Source: Pratylenchus scribneri
Lineage: Eukaryota; Nematoda; Chromadorea; Rhabditida; Pratylenchidae
NCBI GenBank assembly: GCA_030063045.1
Contig: JAQSEB010000053.1
Span: 1-64,000, forward strand
DNA length: 64,000 nt
Reading direction: 5' to 3'
This document shows, one piece after another, positions 49,086 to 59,912 of this stretch. Position numbers and translations under genes: made by a program. Under the pieces are notes generated by a model. That model had not been told where the DNA came from. It did no database searches and was given only the letters and a program-made list of their open reading frames with translations. Every line of letters begins with the position of its first letter. Position 1 is the first letter of the stretch.

Positions 49086-49639
49086 TTTTTCACAATAGAA
49101 GAAAAAAAGCTTAATGAATCATTTGGACTAAACAACATGAAGGAAGAAGGAAAAGCAGAAATAGAGGGATCAAATGCCAACCAAAATCAATCGTCAATGA
49201 TTCAATTCTTCTTAGATTTTAAATTCAATAGTGATTGAAATGAAAAATTTTTGTTATAAAAAATGGGAATTAGAAACCTGCCGTCTCTTTTTTCGATTTG
49301 GAAATTTTGAAAAATTTTTGAAACTTTACTAAAATGTATAAAATTTATTTGAAATTTAAAAAGCCAGCAGTAGTTTCGACTCTACACACGGACTTTTACA
49401 GTGTGTATAAATAAGCGTGGACCGTCTCCATGGAAAATGGAAATTTTTAAAAAATGAATGTTTATTAAAATGTAAAAATTTGGTACAATTTTAATTATTT
49501 TATGCATATTTTTAATAAAATTTATAAATGATGAATGATTTATTATTATATTTAATTAGAGTATATTCTTTTCAATTAAATAATAAAAATAATTTAGCTA
49601 ATTCATCTTTTGATCCAGAAAAATTATGAATTATTGCTT

Positions 49640-49810
49640 CAGCTAACCAATAACCCTTTATGAATGAGAGATGAATTTGGTTTTCTCCTGTTTTCTCTGT
49701 TCGGTGAACGGAGAAAATGGGACTTTCCTTCTTTTTTGCTTCCCCAACCAATACCCCTTTATGAATGAGAGATGAATTTGGTTTTCTCCTGTTTTCTCCG
49801 TTCGCTATCA
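49640..49810. repeat. Tandem duplication of about 99 bp
   Basis: Two copies of ACCCTTTATGAATGAGAGAT followed by GAATTTGGTTTTCTCCTG. The remaining 49.1-51.3 kb region has no gene that I can support. Confidence 0.8.
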
Positions 49811-50329
49811 TCGACAATAAAGACAATGACCAAAATTAATCTTTTTCTTTATATCATTTTTTAACATTGTCTTACTCTTAATTTATAATAAAAAATGGCG
49901 ATTAATCTATTAGCCTATTTCTCTTTCATTTCTTTTTCAACGCTAACATTTTCCTTTTTAAAATAACAAGAATTTCTTTTTCTTTATACTCCTTAATCTT
50001 TAAATCTTACAAACTCAAAGAGGAACCATTATTCTTTTATAGAAAAAAATCGTTAATATCCAAATCTATGGCCAATAATTTACAGTCTATTGCGTCAATG
50101 TTCCCTTTCTGCCATAAATTGGCGAACACTTTGTAAGAGGGGAATACGCAAATAGATGAATATGGAGGATTGGGTGCGGATTTGTTTTTAAAAATTAATA
50201 ACACTTCAATGATTTTACAATGTCATATATAGATGGATTCCTCTTTATGAATATTCGCCCATATTTTCTAAAAATTCCACAATTAAACAAACATTTTTAC
50301 CTCCAATTTTACCCCTCAGTCCTTCCTCC

Positions 50330-50950
50330 GCCCAGCATTTATCCCTTCATAATTTTGCCCCTGCGTCCTTTCTACGTCCCTCTTACATCTCACATTTTCC
50401 ATACAAATTTTTATTTCTACGTCCCTCCTACGTCCAAGTCTTTTTATTTATCAATCCAAAATTTTACCCCTACATCCATGCCTTTTCAATTTTGCATCCA
50501 ATTTTTGCTCCTATGTCCCTCCTGCGTCCCAGCCTTTTTTGCCCCTACGTCCCCCCTACGTCCCAGCCTTTTTTTCCTAGGTCCCTCCTACGTCCTAACC
50601 ATTTTTTTTATTTTCATAAATTTACCCCTCCGTCCTTCCACTATCCCATTTTAAGATCATAAGGCAATGAGCAAAAGGCTAATTTGCCTTGGACTTAAGG
50701 AAGAGATAAAAATAGCAACAAGAGAGTAGCGGCTAGAGAAAGAAGAGGATGAAGATCAATAGCGGCTGCGAAGGAAGAGTAGAGGCAGACAAATGACTAT
50801 AGGAAGGGAAAGCACTAGTAGGCCAGTAGCGGCAAAGTAGCGGCAGGCAAATGGCAAAGGAAGGGAAAGCACTAGTAGGCCAGTAGCGGCCGGGAAAGAA
50901 GAGTAGCGGCAGGCAAAGGACTGTAGGAAGGGAAGGCACTGGAAGGTTTA
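50330..50950. repeat. Two short tandem arrays
   Basis: Bases 50330-50650 are a degenerate run of CCCCTACGTCCCTCCTACGT words; the same words occur inverted in a polymerase intron at 52295-52365. Bases 50740-50945 are three copies of about 68 bp with GGAAGGGAAAGCACTAGTAG and CAGTAGCGGC. Confidence 0.75.
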
Positions 50951-51368
50951 ATTCATTATTGGATTTACTCAATCTATTCGATGGTCTCTGCTTCGTCGGG
51001 TGCACGATGTCCCATTTTGTTTGATCGATTGAATGATTCTATTATGGCATTGGCGATTTAATTAATTAAAAAATATTTCTCATTTTTTCATAATAATATA
51101 AACCCTTTTATTCATTTTATTAAAAATATTTGCCTCTCGGAAAAAATTTTTATTTTTATAGAAATATTTAAAAATTAAATTCAACCCATATATTATTTTC
51201 ATTATACATTTTAATTATTCTTAACCATATATTAAAAATACGTTTCATTAATCCTAATTTAATTATTTATTCATAATAAATTAATTAAAAAACAAATATA
51301 TTCTTTCAAATTTGGAAAAAAATTCCTCAAAAAAGTTCCCTTTCCAGAAAATTAAATATCAAAACAAA

Positions 51369-51692
51369 ATGAGTGCTTTAATTCCCGTTCCCAAAAAGAA
51401 CAACCCAAAAACCGACTTTACCCTCCTCCAAATGCATTTCCTTGTTGGACCATTCGCGTTGTGTCGCGAGGACCGAAAGCTGTCGAAGGTTGTGGATATG
51501 GGGGAGGATGGTGGCTGCAAAATCGAGCTCCATTTCTGTCCCAAATGCCGTCTCAACAATAAAGAAATGAGCTATAAAATGCGCTATTTGGGCCAATCAT
51601 CGTCCTCGTTCAACAAAACGGATGAATCGACTACTGGCCAATCAGTGAGCAGCAACATTGAAGCGGTCAACGACGAAGAAATGAAAGAATGA
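51369..51692 (+). CDS. Small CxxC protein at the left of the Polinton
   Basis: 107 codons from ATG 51369 to TGA. Visible features: a CREDRK segment, then GGCKIELHFCPKCRLNN with a CPKC knuckle that could bind zinc, and an acidic Ser/Thr-rich tail ending NDEEMKE. It lies 114 bp before the polymerase start on the same strand and, like it, is AT-poor compared with the flanks. No family is recognised. An upstream in-frame extension exists, but the ATG at 51369 sits in an A-rich context (AACAAAATG) and is the best start. Confidence 0.55.
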   Translation: MSALIPVPKKNNPKTDFTLLQMHFLVGPFALCREDRKLSKVVDMGEDGGCKIELHFCPKCRLNNKEMSYKMRYLGQSSSSFNKTDESTTGQSVSSNIEAVNDEEMKE

Positions 51693-51805
51693 GGAATTGA
51701 GGAATAAATGATTATTCAAATTTGATTTAATTTGCGATCGCGCATAATTTGTTAATTTAATTGTAGCCCACATTTTAATCACTGTTGAATAAAATTTTAG
51801 AAAAA

Positions 51806-54800
51806 ATGCAAAATTACGAAAGTGGAGATTCCCAATCAAATTCCCCCCAAAATCAATCCTTCTCAAATCAAATTGATCATCCACCTCTTGTCCCATATTC
51901 CGATTCTGACGACCAAAATGATGAAGCAGAATATGAACAACAATTTGGGTCAGGTCCATCCTCCAAAAAACGACGAATGACTGTCCCATCCGAAACGGAA
52001 GAAAGTGATATTGATGACCAAATTATTGATCATTCATCAAATGAGTAAGTGTAAAATTTAAATTATCGCTTCTAAGACTGCTTCCAACAGATTATTCACG
52101 GGCAAACATTTTACACTACATTCGGTCCGGGCCAGCCGATTGCCAAAGTTTGGCCTAACCGATGTTGTTTCAAAATTCACAATGAGCCCGATGATCGAGG
52201 AACCGTTGGATGAATTATTGGATGCCATCGATGATCAAATCACATTGGCCATTAGTGAGACGGAAAAGCTAAATGGAAGAAAGGTGGGTGGAATATTTAC
52301 TCACGGGACGTAGGAAGGACGTAGGGGCAAAAATTGGATGCAAAAATATAAAGGGTGAGACGTAGGTGTGCATAGGAAGATCTTGTATTTTCTTTAATTC
52401 GCTTTTTTATAATATTTTTATAAATTTTAGGTTACAAAGTTTAGTCTTTTACTATTTGGCCGTGGTTTGGACCAGCCAATCACTCTTCCAGTTCGACCAA
52501 TTGAGCAAAATACTGCCGAAGTTTTGATCAATGAATTAGAGCGGCTTGGTCAAAGTGATGGGGAGGAGGGCATGGATAAACGGTCACTGCTAATCTCCTA
52601 TCCAATAGAGCTGATCATCACATGCGTCACGCCTCCAACGGGTGCTGGCAAAACGGGAGAACAGATTGCATTCTCTGCCACCAAATTCGATGCAAATGAG
52701 CATTTTGGCTACAATGATGGACAAAGAATTCATGTGAAATGGTCCAACAATGATTCATTTTGTCTCTTCTACGCCCTCATTTTGGCAAGACGTCATCGTG
52801 AAGATGCAGTACTTAAAGATTTGGCAAACAAGGGACAATCGAAATCGGCCAATTTAATGAATAGTAACCAATTCGAACGTTTCAAGGACAACAAACAACG
52901 AGTGTTGAATGAAGTTCTTGTGATGATGAAGGAGGCAAACATCCCAAAAGATCAAAAAGCATACGGAATTGATCATTTGGAAGCTGTGCAAAAATACTGG
53001 GACGAGAAATTTGACAACAAATTCCGTATTTTTGCCTTTGAGCATGCTCCCGAAATAAATGTTCGCCCAATTTGGAGTGATGGACGCATTAGACCTTACA
53101 ACATTTACATATTTTTGAAAGACAACCATTGGGAGGCAATAAAAAAAGTGAACCGCTTCTTCCCTTGCATGGGAAGGCAATGGTGCACAGAATGCGAGAG
53201 CTCATACAGTCATGACGTTTATCACAAGGTGGATTGCAAGGCAAGATGCTATTTTTGTTGCCGTGTGGGCTATGGGCATCCCTGCCCTGATCAAGGCGAC
53301 TTTTTCGTTGAATGCCCCCAATGCCATCGTGAATTTTTCAATGAAGAGTGAGTAGAGGTTTTTTGGGGAATTTTTGGATTGATTTTTTTTTGATAAAATA
53401 GATGCTATGAAGCCCATAAGGCAGATGTTTGCAAAAAATGGCGAAGATGTGGGGAATGCCACCGAGTCTACCTGTTCGATTGGCGTGAGCCCCACGAATG
53501 CGGGACCAAATATTGCCACCGGTGCCGAATTCACCATGACAAGCGGGGTTGTTTTGTGCAAAAATTGAAAATAAAAAAGAGGGATTATCGAATTTTGGTA
53601 ATTTTTATAAATTGATTTGTATGACAAATAAAATTCCCATGTATAGGTTTATGACTTTGAGTGCCGCCAGAATGAACAATTGGACAAACGAACTCGGTTG
53701 CATGTGGTCAACTATGTCAGTGTTCGGATAACATGTACCCGTTGCGAGGATGGTCAACAAAATGAAGCGGATGGCAATTGCCCCATATGTGGCCCGCAAA
53801 AAATGTTTGATTGGAGTGAGGCAGAAGGCGCCGACTGCATCAGAGATTTCAGCGAATGGCTTTTACGGGCATTTGACAAAAAATTTGATACAATCATATT
53901 TGCACACAATGCCGCCCGTTATGACTCACATTTTGTGTTCAATTATTTGGCAGCATCTGGGCGAAAACCCGAGCCCAGCATGATTGGCCTCAAAATCTAT
54001 GAATTCACAATGAAATTGAGCCGGAAACACAGCAAATTGATATTTCGCGACAGTTATTTGCTAATGTCCGTGCCATTGGCCGATTTGCCAGCCACTTTTG
54101 CTTTGGATGTCCAACCGAAACACCATTTTCCCCATTTGTTCAATCGTCCGGAGAATTATACCAAAAAATTGACTCATTTACCTCCCGAGGAAGACTACTG
54201 CCCAGGTAAATTTTATGATTTCATTAATTTGATGATGTTGATAGGTTCAATGAGCGAGCAAAAATACCGGGAATTCAAACGTTGGTACGATGCAAATGCC
54301 GAAAGCATGCCATTCTATTTGCCCGATCAATTGCGAGAATATGCCCGCAATGACACGGAAATTTTGCTCAAGGCTATTTTGGCATTTCGAAAAATTTTCA
54401 TTGCCAATGTCACGCAGGGAGCTGATCCTTTACCTCTTTCCCCAACTCTGGCCAAGTTATGCATGAATATCTACACTTCAATGTTCATGGGCAAGGAGCA
54501 AATTGCCATTTGCCCCGAGCGTGGCTATGAGAGGAATGAACGAGCCAGTGTGTTGGCAATCAAATATTTGGAATATCGCGCCCATCGAGATGGAGTGTAT
54601 ATTCAACATGCGGGCAATGGATTGGAAAAGCGCTACAAAGGCTTCAAGTTGGATGGATGGATACCGGAACAGCAAAAATGTTTGGAAGTATTGGGCTGTT
54701 ATTTTCATGGGTAAATTACAAATTGTTTTTTTTTTTTGAATATTTGTTTTTTAAGATGCCTAAAATGTTTTGCTGCAACTGATGAATTGGTTGACAAAAA

Positions 54801-57362
54801 GAGGGCAATGGATTTGAATGCACAAACCCTGAATAGGCTTGCCATTCTGAGACGCCCAGATGTGGACGGCAGCACAATTGAAGTGGAGGAGATTTGGTGA
54901 GCAAATTTTTAAAAAAAATTTTTCATTTGTTAAAAATGCGCATAGGGAATGTCAAATAATGGCCGAGCTTAAAAAGGCCGAAAAAAATGCCATGCAATCG
55001 ACGGTGGCGGCGGTGACTGATCCCGATGGAGATGCACAAGCTGAATTTGAAGAGGCCAAAAGAATGCATGATTTTTTCAGCGATTTGGGCCGTGAAAAGG
55101 GCCCAATTGATCCAGTAGGAATTTCAAATCAAATTGAAAAAAAATGCTTATATTTATTTAGAGAGATGCATTCCATGGTGGCCGCACTGGCCCTCTTGCT
55201 TTGTTCGCCAAGGCAGATGAGGCTACAGAAATTTCCGTTTATGATATAATCAGGTTGGTTAAACGGATATGACAAACAAGTAAAAAGGGAGTGCAATTTA
55301 TGTAAAAAATTTGTCCATTCAAACGGACATGGCTAAGAGTCCTGCTACTGCTTACAACTATCCTGCTGCTACTTCCCCCTATCCTGCTGTTGTTTCCCCC
55401 TATCCTGCTGCTGCTTCCCCCTATCCTGTTGCTTCCCCTATCCTGCGCTCTATCTCCCCCAATCCATCTCTACTTTTTGTCCGTCCCACTATCCTATTGG
55501 ACGGATACCAATTAGTGAAACTCTCTCTCCTTCCAGTTTGCAATGCTCATAGTTGCTGATTTCTCTTACTCCCTATTCACTCCCTATTCCCTTATTCCTT
55601 TAGGGCTAGCCACTAGCTGCCCATCTTCCTTGCCTCGCCATTCTCCCTTCTAAACTTTCCCTCTTACTAAGCGGATATGACTATAGAAAAATGGAATTTT
55701 TTGGAAAAATACATTATAATTTTATAGCTTATATCCATATATCAACTTCTCTACCGAATATCCCATTGGATTGCCCGATATTGTTGTGCCTTCAGAAACT
55801 CACGTGGAATGGACACGCCCTGAAAATATTCCCTACAAAGGGCTACTCAAAGTGAGGATCATTCCGCCTAGGGGATTGCAGCTGCCTGTTTTGCCAATGA
55901 AAATTGATGAGCAACTCATTTTTGGTTGTTGCTACAAATGCGCCCGTCAATTTCAAAAGATCAATACCCGAAAGTCACACAATTGCCCCCATTCGGATCG
56001 GGAACGCGCATTTGTCCCAACCGTCACCCATATTGAATTGGAGGAAGCACTGTCCAATGGCTATCGAGTGGATCGATTCATAAGGGCTTGGTAAGTGGAT
56101 TGGTGAAATTTTCAGTCATGAAAGTTCCAACAATTTACTTAGGCATTATAAGAAATGGTCAAAAGAGTTGTTCACTGGTTATGTTCGGCATTTCTTGGCC
56201 CTCAAAGTGCAGGCCAGTGGATGGCCACCTGAATGCAAAACGGAAGAACAAAAGGCTCAATTTTTGGCAATGTATGCAGCGATTGGTGTCAAAATTGATC
56301 CATCAAAAGTGAAAAAAATCCCGGCCTCCGCTATATTGCGTAAGCTAAAAAATAATATTTTTTGACAATTATTTTTTAAGTAAAATATGCCTCAACTCAT
56401 TATGGGTAAGTGAAAAATCGGGTCTTCCACAAAAGGAGTTAAACTTTAGGGCAAATTTGGGCAACGCAACAATCTTGGAAAAAGTGAGGTGATCCGTGAT
56501 CCCGGCGAATTTTTCACTCTCTATTATGACCATCGTCGGCAAATCAATCGAATAATGCGCGTTTCATCGGAAGCCATTCGGGTCCAATCGACCACGAAAA
56601 AGGAATTCATCACTGAAAATCCGGCCAGCAACATTGTGATCAGGTATTTTTTATTGTCATTTTAATATTGATATATCCTTTCCATAAAATAAACCTTTAT
56701 TAACAATTTTATTGCAAGAAAATTATTAAAAACTCAATAAAATGAATAATAAAAATATAGTTTATGGACAACAAGTGCTGCAAGATTGGTCCTCCTCAAA
56801 TACATGCAGCAAGTATTGCAAATGCCAGGAGCGAAATTACTCTATACTGGTAAATTTTTAAGAATAACAATATTTCTTGTGCATTTTCCGATACCGATTC
56901 AATCATCGTCCAGCATGCCAAAGGTAGTGAACCAATCAAAAGTGGGCAAATATTGGGAGAAATGCAAAGGGAATATGAAGATTGGCATATCATGGAATAT
57001 GCATGCGGTGGTGCCAAACAATATGGCCTCAAATTGAAAAGCCGAAAGAATGGCGAGGAGAAATTCATTCTCCGTATTCGGGTGAGTTTTTATTTATTTG
57101 AATTCGTATTATAATAATGTTTAAGGGCATTACTTTGGACAAAAATAATTGCCAACAATTCCAATATGACCATTTTCGTGACATGGTTCTTAATTTTGGC
57201 AAAGAAGGAGGAAATGAACCCGCCAATTTTTATTATGATCGAATCCAGCCAAAAGCCAATTCCCGAATTGTCACTCGCCGAATGACCAAACGATATTTAC
57301 CCGTATTGCACAAAGGATTAATCAATGAAGAGTTGACTATTCTACCCTTTGGATATGAATGA
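51806..57362 (+). CDS. Polinton protein-primed family B DNA polymerase, two splice anomalies
   Basis: Fifteen exons: 51806-52044, 52091-52283, 52431-53347, 53402-53597, 53647-54710, 54756-54896, 54946-55114, 55162-55253, 55728-56090, 56143-56339, 56381-56405, 56450-56643, 56761-56849, 56891-57081 and 57126-57362. The N-terminal region has an OTU-like start (NDSFCLFYAL), a later KDNHWEAI and many CxxC knuckles. Exonuclease: VYDFEC, AHNAARYDSHF and YARNDTEIL (Exo I-III). Palm: RDAFHGGRT, motif A (YDII and SLYP across an intron), motif B around CLNSLWG, and motif C DTDSII at the start of the exon at 56891. It would replicate the element using a protein primer. Breaks: the intron 56340-56380 leaves the frame off by one when spliced GT-AG, and the intron 56850-56890 ends in CCG instead of AG. 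Either the gene is decaying, or splicing is unusual, or these are assembly errors. Confidence 0.88.
55254..55727 (+). repeat. Long polymerase intron with a C/T-rich microrepeat
   Basis: The intron between the GGRT exon and the SLYP exon is 474 bp; the others are mostly 35-150 bp. Bases 55335-55450 repeat CTATCCTGCTGCTGCTTCCC about five times. Confidence 0.7.
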
Positions 57363-57550
57363 TATGAATTTTTTCAATTGTTTTTTCTTAGTTTACTGTT
57401 ATAACTGTCCATATATTATGAATAAATAGTTGTTAATTATAGTTCAAAAATAATGGATGATTTTTTGTATTGGGCACAAACCCAACTAAGTTTATCCAAT
57501 TAAAAAATGATTGTTAACAATAGTGTTGGAGAATTTATCATTATTTGTGT

Positions 57551-58160
57551 TTAAAATGTCATCGAGGCCATCTTGATTATGATCTTTCCTTCTTCTTGGC
57601 GAAATTCTTCTTCTTCTTCCTCAAAGGCAGTTGATGCACATTCTTCCTCAAATTCATAATTGCCATTGTCCTCATCGGTTTGAGTTGTCGCTTCAGCTGT
57701 GGTCATGGACATCTAAATTGTTGGGGAAAAATTATTCAAAAAACTCCCATGGCTATTTTACCTTTTCCTCTTGATCATTTGTGGGATTGATGATTACATC
57801 TAGCACTTCCAATGGATAGAATGACACATGGCCATTGCCAACCTTTACGGCCACAAATGGGAGTTGGGGGAAAAGTAGACGTTGACGATGACGCAAAAAA
57901 TAGTATTGATAAACTGAAACGCGCATTTCCCCTTTGAATGCCAACAGAGCGCGTGCCGATTTGTGGGTAATGAATGCTGCTTGAAGGGGAATATTCCTCC
58001 ATGCTGGGCATAGATGATTTGTGCACAACTCCAATTTCCGTACAAAATCATTGTGTTTTCGATAACTTTTGCGGATTGCTTCCTCCAATATTGGTGGGTA
58101 ATATTCATCACAATTGATTTTATTGTATTCGCATAAGAGTTTAATTAATTTTTGCTTCAT
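57551..58160 (-). CDS. PAZ-domain-only protein in a Polinton
   Basis: Exon 1 58160-57762, intron of 49 bp (GTAAAA...TTTAG), exon 2 57712-57551; about 186 residues. Residues 80-123 read as the second half of a PAZ domain: RVSVYQYYF, LLFPQLPFVAVKVGN and YPLEVLDVI. This matches the Argonaute pattern of V.vYF, L.yP.LPc, vG and ylP.Elc. The first 80 residues are helical with several Cys/His. Exon 2 adds an acidic tail (FEEEEEEFRQEE). No PIWI, N or MID domain is present, and there is no room for one. PAZ domains hold the 3' end of small RNAs, so a role in interfering with host small-RNA pathways is a reasonable but untested inference. I chose ATG 58160 because its first base overlaps the TGA of the upstream ORF; another ATG at 58223 is in frame. 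The gene converges with the polymerase, with stops 189 bp apart. Confidence 0.65.
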
Positions 58161-58540
58161 TGGAGGCGATGAGTCCTTCGAAATTGACAAATTTGTTGTA
58201 GCTCTTCCTCGTTGTATGGGCATATTTCAATTTGATCGAGAGGCAAATAAATGTATTCGTTCCAAGCGGATTGGATTTCTTCAAAAAGATCCAATGGACA
58301 GAGCGAATAGATTGGCGGATCGATGATAGTGGGCAAGCAGATACAGATGAGTGAATTTATTTGATCACCGTAGGGTCGAACAAAATCGATGATTGCACAC
58401 TCTTTTATATGCCGCAAATAGGTGGGAGATGGATGCACACAGAGATGGGCGGGAATTGGAATTTGAGCTTCAGGATTTGTGGAAAGGTGTCGAAAAAATT
58501 CTTGGGAATAATATTGGAGAAAAAATTCAGTTCCTAGCAT
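58157..58540 (-). CDS. Unknown ORF overlapping the PAZ gene start
   Basis: 127 codons from ATG 58540 to TGA 58157. The protein is acidic to neutral, with an aromatic start (MLGTEFFLQYYSQEFFRHL) and a Cys-containing middle (IKECAIIDFV and LICICLPTI). No signal peptide, membrane helix or known motif is recognised. Its stop overlaps the start of the PAZ gene in an ATGA, with a -1 frame relation, and both frames are open over 58157-58220. It may be the first cistron of a stop-restart pair, or the 5' part of one gene broken by a frameshift. A TATATAAG element lies at 58635-58628. Confidence 0.5.
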   Translation of the reverse strand: MLGTEFFLQYYSQEFFRHLSTNPEAQIPIPAHLCVHPSPTYLRHIKECAIIDFVRPYGDQINSLICICLPTIIDPPIYSLCPLDLFEEIQSAWNEYIYLPLDQIEICPYNEEELQQICQFRRTHRLQ

Positions 58541-58627
58541 CCGCTCTAAGAAAATATATTTTTTTATATTTTTCGCCAATTAATTTATTTACTCAGTTAA
58601 TTAATAAATGGGTTTATGATCATTTAC

Positions 58628-58635
58628 TTATATAG
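58628..58635 (-). promoter_or_regulatory. TATATAAG element before the unknown/PAZ pair
   Basis: Minus-strand CTATATAAG lies 87 bases before ATG 58540. The same octamer precedes the glycoprotein and major capsid genes at similar distances. Confidence 0.5.
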
Positions 58636-58825
58636 ATTTGAAAAGACAATTTATCTTTTTTTGTCTAATTCTCATTCCAGCAAAATTTAACATTACTCTT
58701 ATTTTGGCATCATTAATAAATTAAATACGACATTAAATCCAAAATTATTATTTGATTTTTTATCCTAAAATGACGTTTGGTCCATCCCTCTGCTTCTCTA
58801 AGACCTCAAATTTTTGATGCTATTT

Positions 58826-59857
58826 TCACTTTGCTCTAATTGGATTATTTGTCTCATTCTGCTGCAGGAATAATGGCGCAGTAGGATAAATGCCACCAGA
58901 TAGCTCAAATTGTCCGTCCTCAGAATCATAGGAGGGCGTTTTTTTAAATCTTTTTCTAATGCTCTCCATCATTGGCTTACCGTATAGCCACACTAATAGC
59001 GCAATTACGCACGCTTTGATGATGGCTAAATAAATTGCAATGCAATTATGAAAATTATTTTTGGTGGTTGAAAGCAATACTGGAATATCTTTATCTTTGG
59101 CATGAGGAAATGGGATGAAAGAAAATATTTTTGCGCCAATTTTTGATACAAATATCCTCTCCTGTTTCAAATGTAAATGCCGTCGGTAGATGGAATCTTC
59201 CTCAATCCAATACAATACACCATTCGCAATCATTAAATCTTGGCAACAATTAGAGGATAATTGAGTAATTGGTTCTAAGAGGATTCGAGCATTTTTGCTT
59301 CCCCATTGTATGGAAGGCGACCAAAATTTCGAAACAAGCTTATCGAGATTTAGTCTATACAACCATTGATCATCAATTTGAATGTATAAACGCGATTGTA
59401 TATGATCAAAGATAAACCGTTCATATTTGTCAAAAAATTTAAACACCTTTTCATTTCCACTTCGAATGATATGCGTCTCATTATTCCCACCATTTTGGTA
59501 AATTAAAAATGAATGATGATCATATTCAAAGCAGGCATGAAATATTGAATCCGTCAATGGGGTGAGTTCCATTATTCTTGGCGCAGATGTATGAAATGTG
59601 TATGCAGATTCCAATTGAATTTGGATGGGTCCTTCAGTTTCACTTTTTTGCGTCAATATGCATACCGCTCTATTGTTATATGGAAATATCATTGGTCTAT
59701 TGCATTTAGAATGGATCAAATATTGGTGATCAAAACTATTGTTTTGATCTATAATGGTTTCGCCCTCAAATAGACGATAGATTCTATGCCCAATTATGAA
59801 TGGAAATAATTGAGGAAAAATGGTGGCAAAAAATAAAAATGGAATAATAAATTTCAT
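58826..59857 (-). CDS. Type I membrane glycoprotein of the Polinton
   Basis: 343 codons. Residues 1-22 (MKFIIPFLFFATIFPQLFPF, then II) form a signal peptide. The ectodomain, about 23-272, has cysteines at 52, 66, 109, 204, 205 and 272 and sequons at N39 and N126. One transmembrane helix spans about 273-292 (IAIYLAIIKACVIALLVWLY), followed by a basic stop-transfer RKRFKK and a cytoplasmic tail of about 45 residues. Strands such as SRLYIQIDDQWLYRLNL and GVLYWIEEDSIYRR resemble repeated beta-propeller (YWTD-like) blades. The protein would display its N-terminal part on a membrane. Envelope-type or attachment proteins are known in some nematode Mavericks, but this one is shorter than the herpesvirus gB-like fusogens described there, and I see no fusion-loop signature. 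Its real role is unknown. Confidence 0.75.
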   Translation of the reverse strand: MKFIIPFLFFATIFPQLFPFIIGHRIYRLFEGETIIDQNNSFDHQYLIHSKCNRPMIFPYNNRAVCILTQKSETEGPIQIQLESAYTFHTSAPRIMELTPLTDSIFHACFEYDHHSFLIYQNGGNNETHIIRSGNEKVFKFFDKYERFIFDHIQSRLYIQIDDQWLYRLNLDKLVSKFWSPSIQWGSKNARILLEPITQLSSNCCQDLMIANGVLYWIEEDSIYRRHLHLKQERIFVSKIGAKIFSFIPFPHAKDKDIPVLLSTTKNNFHNCIAIYLAIIKACVIALLVWLYGKPMMESIRKRFKKTPSYDSEDGQFELSGGIYPTAPLFLQQNETNNPIRAK

Positions 59858-59898
59858 TTTTAAGTTTATAAAATTTTTGTGATTTTTTTTTGCATTTT

Positions 59899-59906
59899 CT
59901 TATATA
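59899..59906 (-). promoter_or_regulatory. TATATAAG element before the glycoprotein gene
   Basis: Minus-strand CTATATAAG, 41 bases before ATG 59857 and just after the protease stop at 59913. It suggests the glycoprotein has its own promoter and is not read only from the capsid transcript. Confidence 0.6.
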
Positions 59907-59912
59907 GGCAGG

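Noticed and set aside
52590..52680. TPPTGAGKTGEQ in the polymerase N terminus as a P-loop
   Set aside because: The glycine spacing does not fit GxxxxGK[ST] and no Walker B follows, so it is a chance string.
58157..58225. Programmed -1 frameshift between the unknown ORF and the PAZ ORF
   Set aside because: No X_XXY_YYZ heptamer is visible in the overlap, and the ATGA overlap offers a simpler explanation. It was not fully excluded.
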